A stretch of DNA of 64,000 nucleotides from Leptotrichiaceae bacterium (GTDB lineage: Bacteria > Fusobacteriota > Fusobacteriia > Fusobacteriales > Leptotrichiaceae): NCBI GenBank assembly GCA_018060185.1, contig JAGOWQ010000003.1:20110-84109 (forward strand), in the 5' to 3' direction. The notes beneath the pieces were generated by a model, which was given only the letters and a program-made list of their open reading frames with translations, did no database searches and was not told the origin of the DNA. Position numbers and translations under genes: made by a program. Below are positions 10,584 to 20,134 of this stretch, one piece after another (the first letter of the stretch is position 1; each line of letters starts with the position of its first letter).

Positions 10584-11141
10584 TTAAGGTTGTATAAAAA
10601 ATGTTACTTTCCCTGTTTTTGATGATATTTGTATTCCATATTTCATTCCATTTTTATAGACCATAGTATTTGTTAGCTCATTTTTTTTCATAGTCGCAAG
10701 AATCTCAGAATAAAGTTGCCTTGCTTCGTCTTCTTTTATTTGATCATCTGAAACCTCTATTAAGCTAACAACCATACTTTCAACCATACCTAAATCTGTC
10801 CCTGTTGTTTCCATATCTATATTAACAAATAAACCTGTAACATCTATACCAACATATTCTATTACGTAACTAGAAGATTTTTTCGTAGTTATTTTTGAAC
10901 TAAAAAAATTTCTATTTTCAAAATCTAGTTTTTCAAATTTTTCTATATCTATTTCATTTTCTTTAGATATTTTTTCAAAATCTTCAATTACTTTTTCAAT
11001 GGATCTATTATAAAAATATCTTTGGTTTTTATTAATAGGATCTTTAGCTTCACTTTGCATATTTTTTTGGTCTTTTTCTTTTTTATCTCCACATGAAAAT
11101 ATTATAAATACTAAAAAAAGTATTACAGAAATTTTTCTCAT
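10584..11141 (-). CDS. Putative lipoprotein, function unknown
   Basis: I choose the ATG at 11141, which follows GGTGAT and yields MRKISVILFLVFIIFSCGDK: a short positive start, a hydrophobic core and a lipobox ending FSC. An upstream in-frame start at 11204 would bury the signal peptide. The mature protein (about 165 residues) has a charged spacer KKEKDQKN and then a mixed alpha/beta domain ending in KNGMKYGIQISSKTGKVTFF. I do not recognise the family. It is expected to be anchored in the inner or outer membrane facing the periplasm. Confidence 0.75.
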   Translation of the reverse strand: MRKISVILFLVFIIFSCGDKKEKDQKNMQSEAKDPINKNQRYFYNRSIEKVIEDFEKISKENEIDIEKFEKLDFENRNFFSSKITTKKSSSYVIEYVGIDVTGLFVNIDMETTGTDLGMVESMVVSLIEVSDDQIKEDEARQLYSEILATMKKNELTNTMVYKNGMKYGIQISSKTGKVTFFIQP

Positions 11142-11162
11142 TTTATCACCTATATTATTATA

Positions 11163-11199
11163 ATAAAAGAGCCCTCCAAAAAAAATAGGAGAGTCCTCT
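11163..11199 (-). terminator. Possible terminator after rpsR
   Basis: On the minus strand AGAG/CTCTCC pairs with GGAGGG/CTCT, with a two-base bulge and a T-rich loop, then TTTTATT. It lies 10-45 bp after the rpsR stop and just ahead of the lipoprotein start, so it may separate the ribosomal operon from that gene. Confidence 0.5.
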
Positions 11200-11208
11200 A
11201 TCAATAGT

Positions 11209-11442
11209 TTATTTTTCTATTTTTGTATAAGGCATTAAAGCTATTTGTCTAGATCTTTTTATAGCTTTAGCTATTTTTCTTTGGATTTTAGCCTCTAACC
11301 CAGTTACTCTCGCTGGAGAGATTTTTCCTTTATCATTCATAAAGTTTTTTAATAAATCTACATTTTTATAATTTATATCTTCTACTTTAAATTTTACTTT
11401 TGGTCTTCTTTTTCTTTTTTTAAATTCTGTAGATGGTTTCAT
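11209..11442 (-). CDS. rpsR: 30S ribosomal protein S18
   Basis: S18 binds the 30S platform with S6. The 77-residue protein has a basic N terminus KKRKRRPK and the family core [24 protein letters not shown], ending [14 protein letters not shown] start it at the ATG at 11442 (MKPSTEF), which has AGGAGG eleven bases upstream; a GTG start four codons earlier overlaps that same sequence. It closes the standard rpsF-ssb-rpsR operon. Confidence 0.96.
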   Translation of the reverse strand: MKPSTEFKKRKRRPKVKFKVEDINYKNVDLLKNFMNDKGKISPARVTGLEAKIQRKIAKAIKRSRQIALMPYTKIEK

Positions 11443-11468
11443 TCTCCTAGTCACCTCCTAATTTTTTC

Positions 11469-11894
11469 CTAAAATGGAAAATCATCGTCATCTATTATTT
11501 CGTCATTATCGTTATCTACAAATGAATTATTAACTGGAGCATTTTGTGAAGATTGTGGTTGCTGTGATTGCTGTGATTGCATATTTGAAGTATTTGCCGA
11601 ATCAATAAAATCAAATTTATCAACTACTACATCTGTTCTCCAAACTGTTTCACCATTTTTTTCGTAATTACTTACATTCAATCTTCCTTGAATAGCTATT
11701 CTTCTCCCTTTTCTTAGGTACTCAGCTATAGCTTCTGCTCTTTTATCCCAAGCCACACAATTAATAAAATCTGCTTCTTCTCTTTTAAATTCTCTAGTTA
11801 CAGCTAATGTAAAATTACAAAATGCTTTTCCTGATTGGGAATATTTCAACTCAGGATCTTTCGTTAATCTACCTAGCAATGATACATAATTCAT
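11469..11894 (-). CDS. ssb: Single-stranded DNA-binding protein
   Basis: The 141-residue protein starts MNYVSLLGRLTKDPELKYS, the OB-fold beginning typical of SSB, followed by FTLAVTREFKREEADFINCV. A glutamine/serine-rich linker (SQQSQQPQSSQ) leads to the acidic tip DDDDFPF, which recruits repair and replication partners. It lies between rpsF and rpsR as in most bacteria. Confidence 0.97.
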   Translation of the reverse strand: MNYVSLLGRLTKDPELKYSQSGKAFCNFTLAVTREFKREEADFINCVAWDKRAEAIAEYLRKGRRIAIQGRLNVSNYEKNGETVWRTDVVVDKFDFIDSANTSNMQSQQSQQPQSSQNAPVNNSFVDNDNDEIIDDDDFPF

Positions 11895-11955
11895 GTTAAT
11901 TCCCCCTATTATATAATCTTTTTACTAACCCCACATTAAAGTATCAAAATTAAAA

Positions 11956-12240
11956 TTAGTCATTTTTAACTATCATGTATTTTAATATTGTTTCTGTTAT
12001 GTTTAACTTTGCTTCTACTTCTGTCAACTTAGTTCCATCAATTTGGAATAAAGTTAAAACATAGTATCCATTTTCTTTCTTTTTAATTGGATAAGCTAAT
12101 TTTTTTTCACCTAAAACTTCAGTTTTTAACTCAACAGCTCCTGCTTTAGTTAAAGTTGTTTCAACCAATTCAATATTAGCTTTTTTTTCTTCATCAGTTA
12201 ACTGAGTAGAAAGTATAAACATTATTTCGTAATCTTTCAT
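11956..12240 (-). CDS. rpsF: 30S ribosomal protein S6
   Basis: S6 (94 residues here) starts MKDYEIMFILSTQLTDEE and contains LGEKKLAYPIKKKENGYYVL, the conserved core that contacts S18. The start at 12240 follows AAAGGAG; the frame is open upstream to 12330, but those codons overlap a structured leader and are not the gene. It is the first gene of the rpsF-ssb-rpsR operon. Confidence 0.96.
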   Translation of the reverse strand: MKDYEIMFILSTQLTDEEKKANIELVETTLTKAGAVELKTEVLGEKKLAYPIKKKENGYYVLTLFQIDGTKLTEVEAKLNITETILKYMIVKND

Positions 12241-12254
12241 TTTCTTTCTCCTTT

Positions 12255-12294
12255 CCTTCGGCTTTTTAGCCCTACATTTAAAATATAGAGCAGG
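12255..12294 (-). promoter_or_regulatory. Candidate S6:S18 autoregulatory mRNA leader
   Basis: In the leader just before the rpsF ribosome binding site, the RNA can form an outer stem CCT/AGG and an inner stem GCTCTA/TAGGGC, with TAAAAAGCCGA bulged on the 3' side. A bulged CCG next to a hairpin is the recognition feature known for the S6:S18 leader in many bacteria. This is a hand-drawn fold. Confidence 0.5.
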
Positions 12295-12335
12295 TCTATT
12301 AATTCTATCAAAAAAATAAAATAAAATCAAGTTTT

Positions 12336-13397
12336 TTATTCATCTTTTGTAAAAAATGAAGGAACTATAAATCCTGTATTATTTGGTGAATTATTTTCTT
12401 TTAATAACTTACCATCATTTTCTCCATACGAATTATTGAAGTCTGATTCTGAATTATAATCTCTATCTTCAAAATCAGTTGCTATTAAAGAAACTCTTAT
12501 CGTTCCTTCTAATTGAGAATCTATAATAACTCCCCAAATTAAACTTACATCTGGATTTTCAGCTTTTTTAGAAACTGTCTCAGATACTTCTTTAATCTCA
12601 TGAAGTCCTATATCACTTCCAGCAGTTATATTTAATAATATTTTTCTTGCACCTTCTATTGATTTTTCTAATAATGGACTATTTAATGCTTGTTCAGTCG
12701 CTGTTTTTGATTTTCCATCACCACTAGCTTCACCAAAACCTAGCATCGCTATTCCAGAGTCTTGCATTATTGCTTTAACATCCGCAAAATCTAAATTTAC
12801 AAATCCTTGTTTTGTTATTAAATCAGATATACCTTTTATACCAACTCTTAATACACCATTTGCTTCTTTAAAAGCATTCATTAAAGTTATACTTATATTA
12901 GGTAATTCAAATAATTTTTCATTTGGAATAGCAATTAAAGTATCTACATGCTTTCTCAAGTTTTCAATTCCAATTTCAGCATTATTCTTCTTTAAAGGTC
13001 CTTCAAAATCAAACGGTTTAGTAACTACTGCAACTGTTAATATTCCCATTCCTCTTGCTACCTCAGCTACTATAGGAGCAGCTCCTGTTCCTGTTCCACC
13101 ACCCATTCCAGCTGTTATAAATAACATATCTGTTCCTTTTAAAACTTCTCTTACAGCTTCTTCTGACTCTTTTGCTGCTTTTTTACCTTTTTCAGGATCT
13201 GCTCCTGCTCCTGTCCCTTCTCCTAACAAAACTCTTGTCTGTGTCAAAGACCTTTCTAAGTCTTGTCTATCTGTATTTATAGCTATAAATTCTACATCTG
13301 ATATTATATCACTTTGCATCATATCATTTATTGCGTTTCCTCCAGCTCCACCTACACCTACAACCTTCAACTTTGCTGCGCTATTAGAACTTTCCAT
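12336..13397 (-). CDS. ftsZ: Cell division protein FtsZ
   Basis: Tubulin-like GTPase that forms the Z ring. The 353-residue protein has GVGGAGGNAINDM near the N terminus, the GTP loop GMGGGTGTGAAP at about 97-108, and the T7 region KGISDLITKQGFVNLDFADV. A short variable linker leads to TGFIVPSFFTKDE, a recognisable C-terminal tail for FtsA, ZipA or SepF-type partners. It follows ftsQ by 17 bp with no ftsA between them. Confidence 0.97.
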   Translation of the reverse strand: MESSNSAAKLKVVGVGGAGGNAINDMMQSDIISDVEFIAINTDRQDLERSLTQTRVLLGEGTGAGADPEKGKKAAKESEEAVREVLKGTDMLFITAGMGGGTGTGAAPIVAEVARGMGILTVAVVTKPFDFEGPLKKNNAEIGIENLRKHVDTLIAIPNEKLFELPNISITLMNAFKEANGVLRVGIKGISDLITKQGFVNLDFADVKAIMQDSGIAMLGFGEASGDGKSKTATEQALNSPLLEKSIEGARKILLNITAGSDIGLHEIKEVSETVSKKAENPDVSLIWGVIIDSQLEGTIRVSLIATDFEDRDYNSESDFNNSYGENDGKLLKENNSPNNTGFIVPSFFTKDE

Positions 13398-13414
13398 ACG
13401 TCTTCCTCCTGATT

Positions 13415-14086
13415 TTATTTTACATTAACATCTTTAAATCTTATATCCATATAATTAATTTCTTGATTGTTTTTTAACTTTTGGATATACAACCTATACG
13501 CATTGTCATATTTATCCACACTAACTAATGTGTCCGTTATTATTTCTATTCCATCAACAAGAATTATTCTATACTCCTTATCAGATTTTCTTATTTCTGA
13601 TATCATATCATACAAATCTTTATTTTTTATTTTAGAAATTATTATTTTTAAATCTTTTTTTACTTCTTCATTTTCATCATAAATGACAACTGGAATATTT
13701 TTAGTTTCAGATTCAAAAATATATCCAAATATATTTAATTGCTCATCAGATAAAAAAATATCATTTCCTTTTTTTACATAAACATAAGGGACTCTTTCTT
13801 CCAAATTAATTTCCACCCTACTTGGATAAACTTTTCTTATGGAAACATTTTTTATTCTGGCATCCTGTTTTAACAATTTTTCTATTTTCCAAGTATCTAT
13901 ATAAACGATATTGGTCTCTTTTAATTTCTCTATTTTGTTTGTTATGTCTGATTTTATCATTTTATTTTGACCATTTATTCTAATTTCTTTTATTTTAAAA
14001 TAGTCTGTATTAATAAATATTTTTCCTAAATAAATAGTAACTACAAAGCTCATTAACATAACAAAGGTCTTTATAAATTTTTGCAT
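13415..14086 (-). CDS. ftsQ: Cell division protein FtsQ/DivIB
   Basis: A bitopic membrane protein of 223 residues: short cytoplasmic start, one hydrophobic segment (about residues 6-25, IKTFVMLMSFVVTIYLGKIF), then a POTRA domain recognised by FKIKEIRINGQNKM and RIKNVSIRKVYPSRVEINLEER. It belongs to the FtsQBL bridge of the divisome. The position between murB and ftsZ supports the call. Confidence 0.88.
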   Translation of the reverse strand: MQKFIKTFVMLMSFVVTIYLGKIFINTDYFKIKEIRINGQNKMIKSDITNKIEKLKETNIVYIDTWKIEKLLKQDARIKNVSIRKVYPSRVEINLEERVPYVYVKKGNDIFLSDEQLNIFGYIFESETKNIPVVIYDENEEVKKDLKIIISKIKNKDLYDMISEIRKSDKEYRIILVDGIEIITDTLVSVDKYDNAYRLYIQKLKNNQEINYMDIRFKDVNVK

Positions 14087-14146
14087 ATTCTACTCCAGTT
14101 TATAATATTATACACTTTTTTTCTATTTAATTCAATCTTTAATTAA

Positions 14147-15004
14147 TTACATTTTTTTAATAATTACTATTTCTGTCTCAAGTTGTATTCCAGACTTTTC
14201 AAAAACAACTTTTTTTACATGCTCTATAACGGATATAACATCAGAAAACTTCGCATTTCCTAAATTTGTAACAAAATTTGGATGCTTTGTAGAAATTTCT
14301 GCATCTCCCACTCTATATCCTTTTAATCCTGCATCTGATATTAATCTTGCAGCAAATGTTCCCTCAGGATTTTTAAATGTACTTCCTAGATTTGGTAAGT
14401 CTAAAGGATGCTTTATTTCTCTTTGTGCATATTTGTCCTGTGCACATTCTTTTTTAAATCCTCTTTCAAATTTGAATAATACAGATACAACAATCCAGTT
14501 TTTTTCTTTTATTTCGGTTGTTCTATATTTAAATGATAGTTCATTTTTTTTGTAAGTTTTTATTTCTCCATCAAGTTTACAAACTTCCACTTCTTCTATA
14601 CATTCAAATATTTCAGTTCCGTAAGCTCCTCCGTTCATATTAACAAGTCCTCCAACAGACCCAGGGATCCCTGCTATATTTTCTAATCCTGTATAATTAT
14701 TTTCTTCCATATACTTAATGAGTTCATCTAAATCTAGTCCTGCCTCAACTCTCACTAAATCATACCCATCTTCTATTTTTTCAACTGTTATATCTTTAAA
14801 TTCTTTTAAAGATACAAAACTTATATCTATTTTACCGTCTGGTATAAGAGTATTAGTACCATTACCTAAAAGAAATATCGAGTTTCTTGTAGATAATACT
14901 TCTTTTAATTCTTTTTTATCTTCAATAATTATTAATTCTTTTGCTACCCCTCCAACTTTCATATTAGAACACTCTTTCATTTCTTTATTCTCAAATATTT
15001 TCAT
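14147..15004 (-). CDS. murB: UDP-N-acetylenolpyruvoylglucosamine reductase
   Basis: MurB reduces UDP-GlcNAc-enolpyruvate to UDP-MurNAc with NADPH and FAD. The 285-residue protein has the FAD-binding FLLGNGTNTL, AGIPGSVGGLVNMNGGAYG and the substrate region FKYRTTEIK; near the C terminus LGSTFKNPEG and ISTKHPNFVTNLGNA complete the type. The serine in LGSTFKNPEG is the usual proton donor. It lies in the wall-synthesis operon between murC and ftsQ. Confidence 0.95.
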   Translation of the reverse strand: MKIFENKEMKECSNMKVGGVAKELIIIEDKKELKEVLSTRNSIFLLGNGTNTLIPDGKIDISFVSLKEFKDITVEKIEDGYDLVRVEAGLDLDELIKYMEENNYTGLENIAGIPGSVGGLVNMNGGAYGTEIFECIEEVEVCKLDGEIKTYKKNELSFKYRTTEIKEKNWIVVSVLFKFERGFKKECAQDKYAQREIKHPLDLPNLGSTFKNPEGTFAARLISDAGLKGYRVGDAEISTKHPNFVTNLGNAKFSDVISVIEHVKKVVFEKSGIQLETEIVIIKKM

Positions 15005-15031
15005 TATATTATCTCTCCCGTTTATTTACTA

Positions 15032-16381
15032 TTATACTTCTTCTAATTTTTCTTTAGTATCGTGTGCAAACTTAGACACACTTCCAGCACCCATAAATAT
15101 GAAAGTATCATCTGAATTCCTAGAATTTAAAACTATTTCTTTAACTTCTTCTTCATTGCATACTTTTACATTTACTCCTATTTTTTCAGCTAAACTTTCT
15201 GACGTTATTCCATATGTGTTGTCTTCCCCTGCACCGTATATTGGAAGCAATATTAATCTATCTGCTTTTTTCAAAGATTCCACGAAATCATCAAAAAAGA
15301 ATTTTGTCCTACTATATCTATGTGGTTGAAAAATTACTGTCACTTTTCCTTTTTCTGTATTTTTAGCTGCGTCTATTGTTACTTTTATTTCAGTAGGATG
15401 ATGTGCATAATCATCTATCAATCTAATTTTATTATCATAAATTACTTGGTATCTTCTATTTGCTCCTTTAAATTTTCTCAATTTTTCTTTTACTAACTCC
15501 ATATTACATCCTGTTTCATGTGCTAAATATATTACAGGCAAAGAATTTGACACGTTATGTTCTCCAGGGATAGATAAAGAGAACTCTCCTAAATCTTTTC
15601 CATTTTTAATAACTTCGTATACTGTAAATCTATCCTTTACTCTTATATTAGTAGCAAAAATATGAGTATCCTCTTTTTTTATGCTATACCAAACTATATT
15701 TTTATTTTTTATGTTTAAAGTAGACATGTCTTCACAATCTTTACATAAAATTGTCAATTTTTCTGTACTATCTATGAATTTTTCAAAAGATTTCTTTATA
15801 TTTTCATAAGTTCCATGGTGTTCTAAGTGATCAGGTTCTACATTAGTTACTACTGAATATTTTGGTTTTATAAATAAAAATGAGTTATCACTTTCGTCTG
15901 CTTCTGCTATGAAATATTCTGAATTACCAACTTTGCTATTACTCTGTATCTCAGGTATAATACCACCTACAACTATAAATGGATCTTTTTCTAAAAATGC
16001 TACGCTCATCATTGAACTCGTAGTAGTTTTTCCATGAGTTCCAGCAACAGCTATCCCCTCATAGTTGTTCATTATATCAGCTAATAATTCTCCTCTACAT
16101 ATTTTTTTTATTTTATTTTTTGTTATGTAATTATATTCAGGATTAGATTCTTTTATCGCAGCAGAGTATACAAAAAGGTCTATTCCTTTATCTTTTACAT
16201 TTTCTTCTGTTTGACCTATATTTATTTTTATTCCCATTTCTTCCATATCGTAAGTTGTTGATTTTTTTTCTATATCTGATCCTGCTACATTATATCCTCT
16301 TTTAGCTAAAATTTTAGCAAGTCCACTCATACCTATTCCATTTATTCCACTAAAATAAATATTTCTAACATCTTTTAACAT
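15032..16381 (-). CDS. murC: UDP-N-acetylmuramate--L-alanine ligase
   Basis: MurC adds L-alanine to UDP-MurNAc. The chosen ATG at 16381 follows GGAGGAAAA; an in-frame start five codons earlier overlaps this site. The 449-residue protein shows the UDP-binding FSGINGIGMSGLAKIL, ATP loop GTHGKTTTSSM at about 107-117, and the ligase motifs ADESDNSFL, EPDHLEHHG and DDYAHHPTEI. Standard length and order. Confidence 0.96.
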   Translation of the reverse strand: MLKDVRNIYFSGINGIGMSGLAKILAKRGYNVAGSDIEKKSTTYDMEEMGIKINIGQTEENVKDKGIDLFVYSAAIKESNPEYNYITKNKIKKICRGELLADIMNNYEGIAVAGTHGKTTTSSMMSVAFLEKDPFIVVGGIIPEIQSNSKVGNSEYFIAEADESDNSFLFIKPKYSVVTNVEPDHLEHHGTYENIKKSFEKFIDSTEKLTILCKDCEDMSTLNIKNKNIVWYSIKKEDTHIFATNIRVKDRFTVYEVIKNGKDLGEFSLSIPGEHNVSNSLPVIYLAHETGCNMELVKEKLRKFKGANRRYQVIYDNKIRLIDDYAHHPTEIKVTIDAAKNTEKGKVTVIFQPHRYSRTKFFFDDFVESLKKADRLILLPIYGAGEDNTYGITSESLAEKIGVNVKVCNEEEVKEIVLNSRNSDDTFIFMGAGSVSKFAHDTKEKLEEV

Positions 16382-16421
16382 TTTTCCTCCATTCACTTAT
16401 TTTATAACATTTTAAAATATA

Positions 16422-17471
16422 TTATAATTCCATTTCACTTATTATTACTTCTGAAGCATTTCCTTTTTTCAATTTTTTTATATTTTCTTTCATAAACATA
16501 AGTACATCTTCTTGGTTAACTAAAGAAAGTGCTTCTCCTAATGCATTACAAATTTCTTCATTGGAAAATATTTTTGTAGCATTTATAAATTCTAATACAT
16601 CAGCATTTTCTTTTTGACCTACAAAATCATATGGAATTATTATAGAAGGTTTTTCCATTTGTATTAGTTCAGATATAGTAGACGCTCCAGCACGACATAC
16701 AACTAGATCTGTAGCCGACATTAAATCTGCAACATTGTTAAAATAAGGTTCTATAATATTATCGCCTTTTTTTCTTATTTTGTAAACTATTTCATCATAA
16801 TTTTCTCTACCTGTTGCCCAAAATACTTTTAAATTACTTTCATTTAATATATTATTCCAGTTTTTTACTATGGCATCATTTATGCTTTTTGCCCCTAAAC
16901 TTCCACCTATAATTAAAATCATTTTTTTATCTTCACTTATTCCCAATTTATATCTTTCTTCTTTAGAATTTTTAGTATAAAATTCTTCTCTTAAAGGGTT
17001 TCCAGTTACAATAAATTTAGATCTATATTTTTCTTTTACCGACTCTAATGTATCTTCAAATGCAATGAAAATCTTTTTAGCCTTTTTATAAAAATATTTA
17101 TTTGCCATCCCCATTGTACAGTTTTGTTCTTGTAAATAATAAGGTATTCTTAAAACTATTGCTGCTATTAATACAGGAATTGTTATATAATTACCAAATC
17201 CTATTACTTTGTCAGGCTTTTCTTTATTTAATATACTTATTGCTTTGAATACTGATATAATCATTTTTATCACTGACTTAATTGATTTCAATGGCAATAT
17301 ATCCAACCCTATAAATCTAAAATTTTCTTTGGGAACTAATTCTTTTTCCATTCTATGTTCTGTCCCAATAAATAAAATATCTATATTTTGTTCTCTCATT
17401 TTTTTTGCAATAGAAATAGCAGGATATATATGTCCACCTGTCCCTCCTGTTATAAACACTACTTTTTTCAT
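16422..17471 (-). CDS. murG: Lipid II synthase, N-acetylglucosaminyl transferase MurG
   Basis: MurG transfers GlcNAc onto lipid I on the inner face of the membrane. The start at 17471 is preceded by GGAG at six bases; a slightly earlier in-frame ATG overlaps that site. The 349-residue protein has FITGGTGGHIYPAISIA, the membrane-facing YLQEQNCTMG, the donor-site IIGGSLGAKSIND and RAGASTISELI near the C terminus. Confidence 0.95.
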   Translation of the reverse strand: MKKVVFITGGTGGHIYPAISIAKKMREQNIDILFIGTEHRMEKELVPKENFRFIGLDILPLKSIKSVIKMIISVFKAISILNKEKPDKVIGFGNYITIPVLIAAIVLRIPYYLQEQNCTMGMANKYFYKKAKKIFIAFEDTLESVKEKYRSKFIVTGNPLREEFYTKNSKEERYKLGISEDKKMILIIGGSLGAKSINDAIVKNWNNILNESNLKVFWATGRENYDEIVYKIRKKGDNIIEPYFNNVADLMSATDLVVCRAGASTISELIQMEKPSIIIPYDFVGQKENADVLEFINATKIFSNEEICNALGEALSLVNQEDVLMFMKENIKKLKKGNASEVIISEMEL

Positions 17472-17507
17472 TACAATCTCCATTCTTAACTATTATTTTA
17501 CACATTT

Positions 17508-18620
17508 TTATAATAATTTATTTTCAGCCTCTGTCATTTCTTGAATATATAATGCTTTTATTATATTATAAACTACTCCAAGAGCTGCCAAAGTAACGAC
17601 ACTTGTACTTCCCCCATAACTCATTATAGGTAGCGGAATTCCTGTTGAAGGTATTACAGATAACACAACTGCCAAATTACCTAATATTTGTATAGAAAAC
17701 ATCCCGAATATTCCTATTAAAATATATTTTGCATACATATCTTTTATTTTTAGTAAAGTTATTATTATTATGGCTAATAGAACCACATAAATTCCAATTA
17801 ATATTATTGACCCTATAAATCCCGTTTCTTCAGCATATCCTGCAAAAATATAATCTGTATGTATTTCTGGAAGATAAAAATATTTTTGAAGTCCATTTCC
17901 ATAAAATTTCCCTAAAAATCCACCACTTCCTATTGCTATTAAAGACTGTTTTGCTTGATATACTCCCTCAGTTCCTGTGCTATGACCTAGTATTCTATTC
18001 AATCTATATGGTGTAGATATTATACTTCCTATACCAACTGCTCCTATTATTAAAGAAATAATCGAAAAATAAGAAAAACTTATCCCTGTTACAAATAACA
18101 TAGTAAGTCCTATTATAACAATCTGTGCTGCTGTACTAAAAGATCTTTCTATTAAAATTAATACAGTATAAAATAAAATTAAGAACATCATATTTAGAAG
18201 CATCTTTCCTTTAACTAATCTTTTTTTTCTAAAACGATCCATTACTCCAGCTAAAACTAATATCAATATTAATTTTGCAATTTCAGATGGTTGTATACTT
18301 ATAAAGCCAAAAGAAAGCCATCTTTTAGCACCGTTTACTTCTTTTCCCAAAATTAAAACTGCCACTAAAAGAGCTGCTCCAAATAAGTACATAAATGTAG
18401 ACCTTTTTTTATATTTTTCATACTTAAATCTTGAAGTAACGAAAAAAGCAAATGCCCCTATTCCCAACCAAATAACCTGTCTAATTAAGAAATAATAACT
18501 ATTGTAATATTCTTTTTGTCCTCTTGGAAAACTTAAACTTGCTATCATCGATATACTAAGACCTGATAATATTATTGTTATTATAATAAAAGTTGTTCCT
18601 AATACTTTTTTATTTTTCAA
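17508..18620 (-). CDS. ftsW: SEDS-family glycosyltransferase FtsW
   Basis: Ten or so membrane segments over 370 residues. The SEDS features include GAKRWLSFGFISIQPSEIAK, a large loop GVYQAKQSLIAIGSGGFLG, QKYFYLPEIHTDYIFAGYAE, and a C-terminal PLPIMSYGGSTSV. SEDS proteins polymerise lipid II with a partner class B PBP. The position between murD and murG favours FtsW over RodA. No FtsI-type gene is in this cluster. Confidence 0.88.
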   Translation of the reverse strand: MKNKKVLGTTFIIITIILSGLSISMIASLSFPRGQKEYYNSYYFLIRQVIWLGIGAFAFFVTSRFKYEKYKKRSTFMYLFGAALLVAVLILGKEVNGAKRWLSFGFISIQPSEIAKLILILVLAGVMDRFRKKRLVKGKMLLNMMFLILFYTVLILIERSFSTAAQIVIIGLTMLFVTGISFSYFSIISLIIGAVGIGSIISTPYRLNRILGHSTGTEGVYQAKQSLIAIGSGGFLGKFYGNGLQKYFYLPEIHTDYIFAGYAEETGFIGSIILIGIYVVLLAIIIITLLKIKDMYAKYILIGIFGMFSIQILGNLAVVLSVIPSTGIPLPIMSYGGSTSVVTLAALGVVYNIIKALYIQEMTEAENKLL

Positions 18621-18657
18621 TTTTTATTCCACCTAACTCATTCTCATTTTTCATTTT

Positions 18658-20028
18658 TTAATCCTCAAATATTTTAACTGTTAATTCTTTAAATACATTT
18701 CCCCTATGTTCAAAATTTTTAAATTGACAAAAACTTGAAGTTGCTGGAGAAAATAAAATAGTTTTATCTTCATTAAAATCTTCATTTTCTTTTAAATAAT
18801 TTAGGACTTTTTCTAAATTTTCAAGATTTTTATAATTTTTATAATTTAATTTTTCCATATCTTTTTCTAATAAAGGCGCATTTTCACCTATTAAATATAC
18901 AAAATCAACTTTTTCTTTTATTACTTTTACTAAATCGTCATTAGGAACTTTTTTGTCATCCCCACCTAATATTAAAACTATTTTATTTTCAAAAGAATCT
19001 ATAGCTTTTATAGTTGACTCGACATTTGTTCCTTTAGAATCGTTTATAAAAGTAGTTTTATCCTTTATAAAAAAATTCTCAAGTCTGTGTTCTAATGCTT
19101 TTGTACTTTTTAAAAACTCTACTAATTTTTCATTAGAAATATTCAAAATTTTACCTGCTCCAATTAAAAACAGCATATTTTCTAAATTATGTTTTCCTTT
19201 TAAGCTTAAATCTTTTACTGAGATTAACTTTTCTGAGATTTCTTCTAAATCTTTGTAACTATGATTTTCTATTTTCTCAAATAAATTTTTCATAATGTAT
19301 ATACTTTCGTCATGAACGAAAATTGTACCTCTTTTTTCTTTACTTAAATATATTTTTTTAGATTTAATTTTATTCTTAAGTTTTTGAGTTTCATACAACC
19401 TTTCAAATTCTTTGTCATCTAAATTAATTAATGCAAAATCATCTGTTGTTTGATTTTCAAAAATATTAAATTTTGTAGTGTAGTAATCGTCTAATGAGCT
19501 ATATCTAGTTAAATGATCTGGAGTAAGATTTATAATTCCTGATATATATGAATGTACTTTAGGATTATTTTCTAGTTGATAACTACTTAACTCTAATACT
19601 ACATAGTCAAGAGACACTTCATCTGATATAAGTTTAGCAAAAGAAAATCCTGCATTTCCTGCAAGTTTAGTTCTTCTCCCAGTAAAACTGAGTAACTCAT
19701 CCATTTTAGTCGCTGTCGTTGTTTTTCCATTAGTTCCAGTAAAAGAAATAATTTTTGTAGATTCATCCATATAATTATAGGCTAAATCTATTTCTGAAAT
19801 TATTTTTATATTTTTTTCTTTTGCTTTTACTAGTAATTCAGATGTCCATGCTATCCCAGGACTTTTAACTATAAATTCAATATTTTCATTATCTAATATT
19901 TCTATTCCATCTTTAGAAGAAATACCCATTTTATCATCTATCATATAAACTGAATATCCTTTTTTTTCTAATAATTCCTTAGCACCTAATCCACTTAATC
20001 CAGTACCAAATACTAAAGCTTTTTGCAT
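18658..20028 (-). CDS. murD: UDP-N-acetylmuramoyl-L-alanine--D-glutamate ligase
   Basis: MurD adds D-glutamate to UDP-MurNAc-L-Ala. The 456-residue protein shows FGTGLSGLGAKELL at the N terminus, ATP loop FTGTNGKTTTATKM at about 100-113, NLTPDHLTRY, the FINDSKGTNVEST loop, and a C-terminal FSPATSSFCQFKNFEHRGN. All are typical of MurD. Confidence 0.95.
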   Translation of the reverse strand: MQKALVFGTGLSGLGAKELLEKKGYSVYMIDDKMGISSKDGIEILDNENIEFIVKSPGIAWTSELLVKAKEKNIKIISEIDLAYNYMDESTKIISFTGTNGKTTTATKMDELLSFTGRRTKLAGNAGFSFAKLISDEVSLDYVVLELSSYQLENNPKVHSYISGIINLTPDHLTRYSSLDDYYTTKFNIFENQTTDDFALINLDDKEFERLYETQKLKNKIKSKKIYLSKEKRGTIFVHDESIYIMKNLFEKIENHSYKDLEEISEKLISVKDLSLKGKHNLENMLFLIGAGKILNISNEKLVEFLKSTKALEHRLENFFIKDKTTFINDSKGTNVESTIKAIDSFENKIVLILGGDDKKVPNDDLVKVIKEKVDFVYLIGENAPLLEKDMEKLNYKNYKNLENLEKVLNYLKENEDFNEDKTILFSPATSSFCQFKNFEHRGNVFKELTVKIFED

Positions 20029-20134
20029 AAAATTCCTCTTTTCTAAAATTATTAATACCTTAATTATTCACTAATTTTTTATAATTTAATAAAATTATTT
20101 TTTAAAATGAATTTTAATTAATAATATATGTAAA

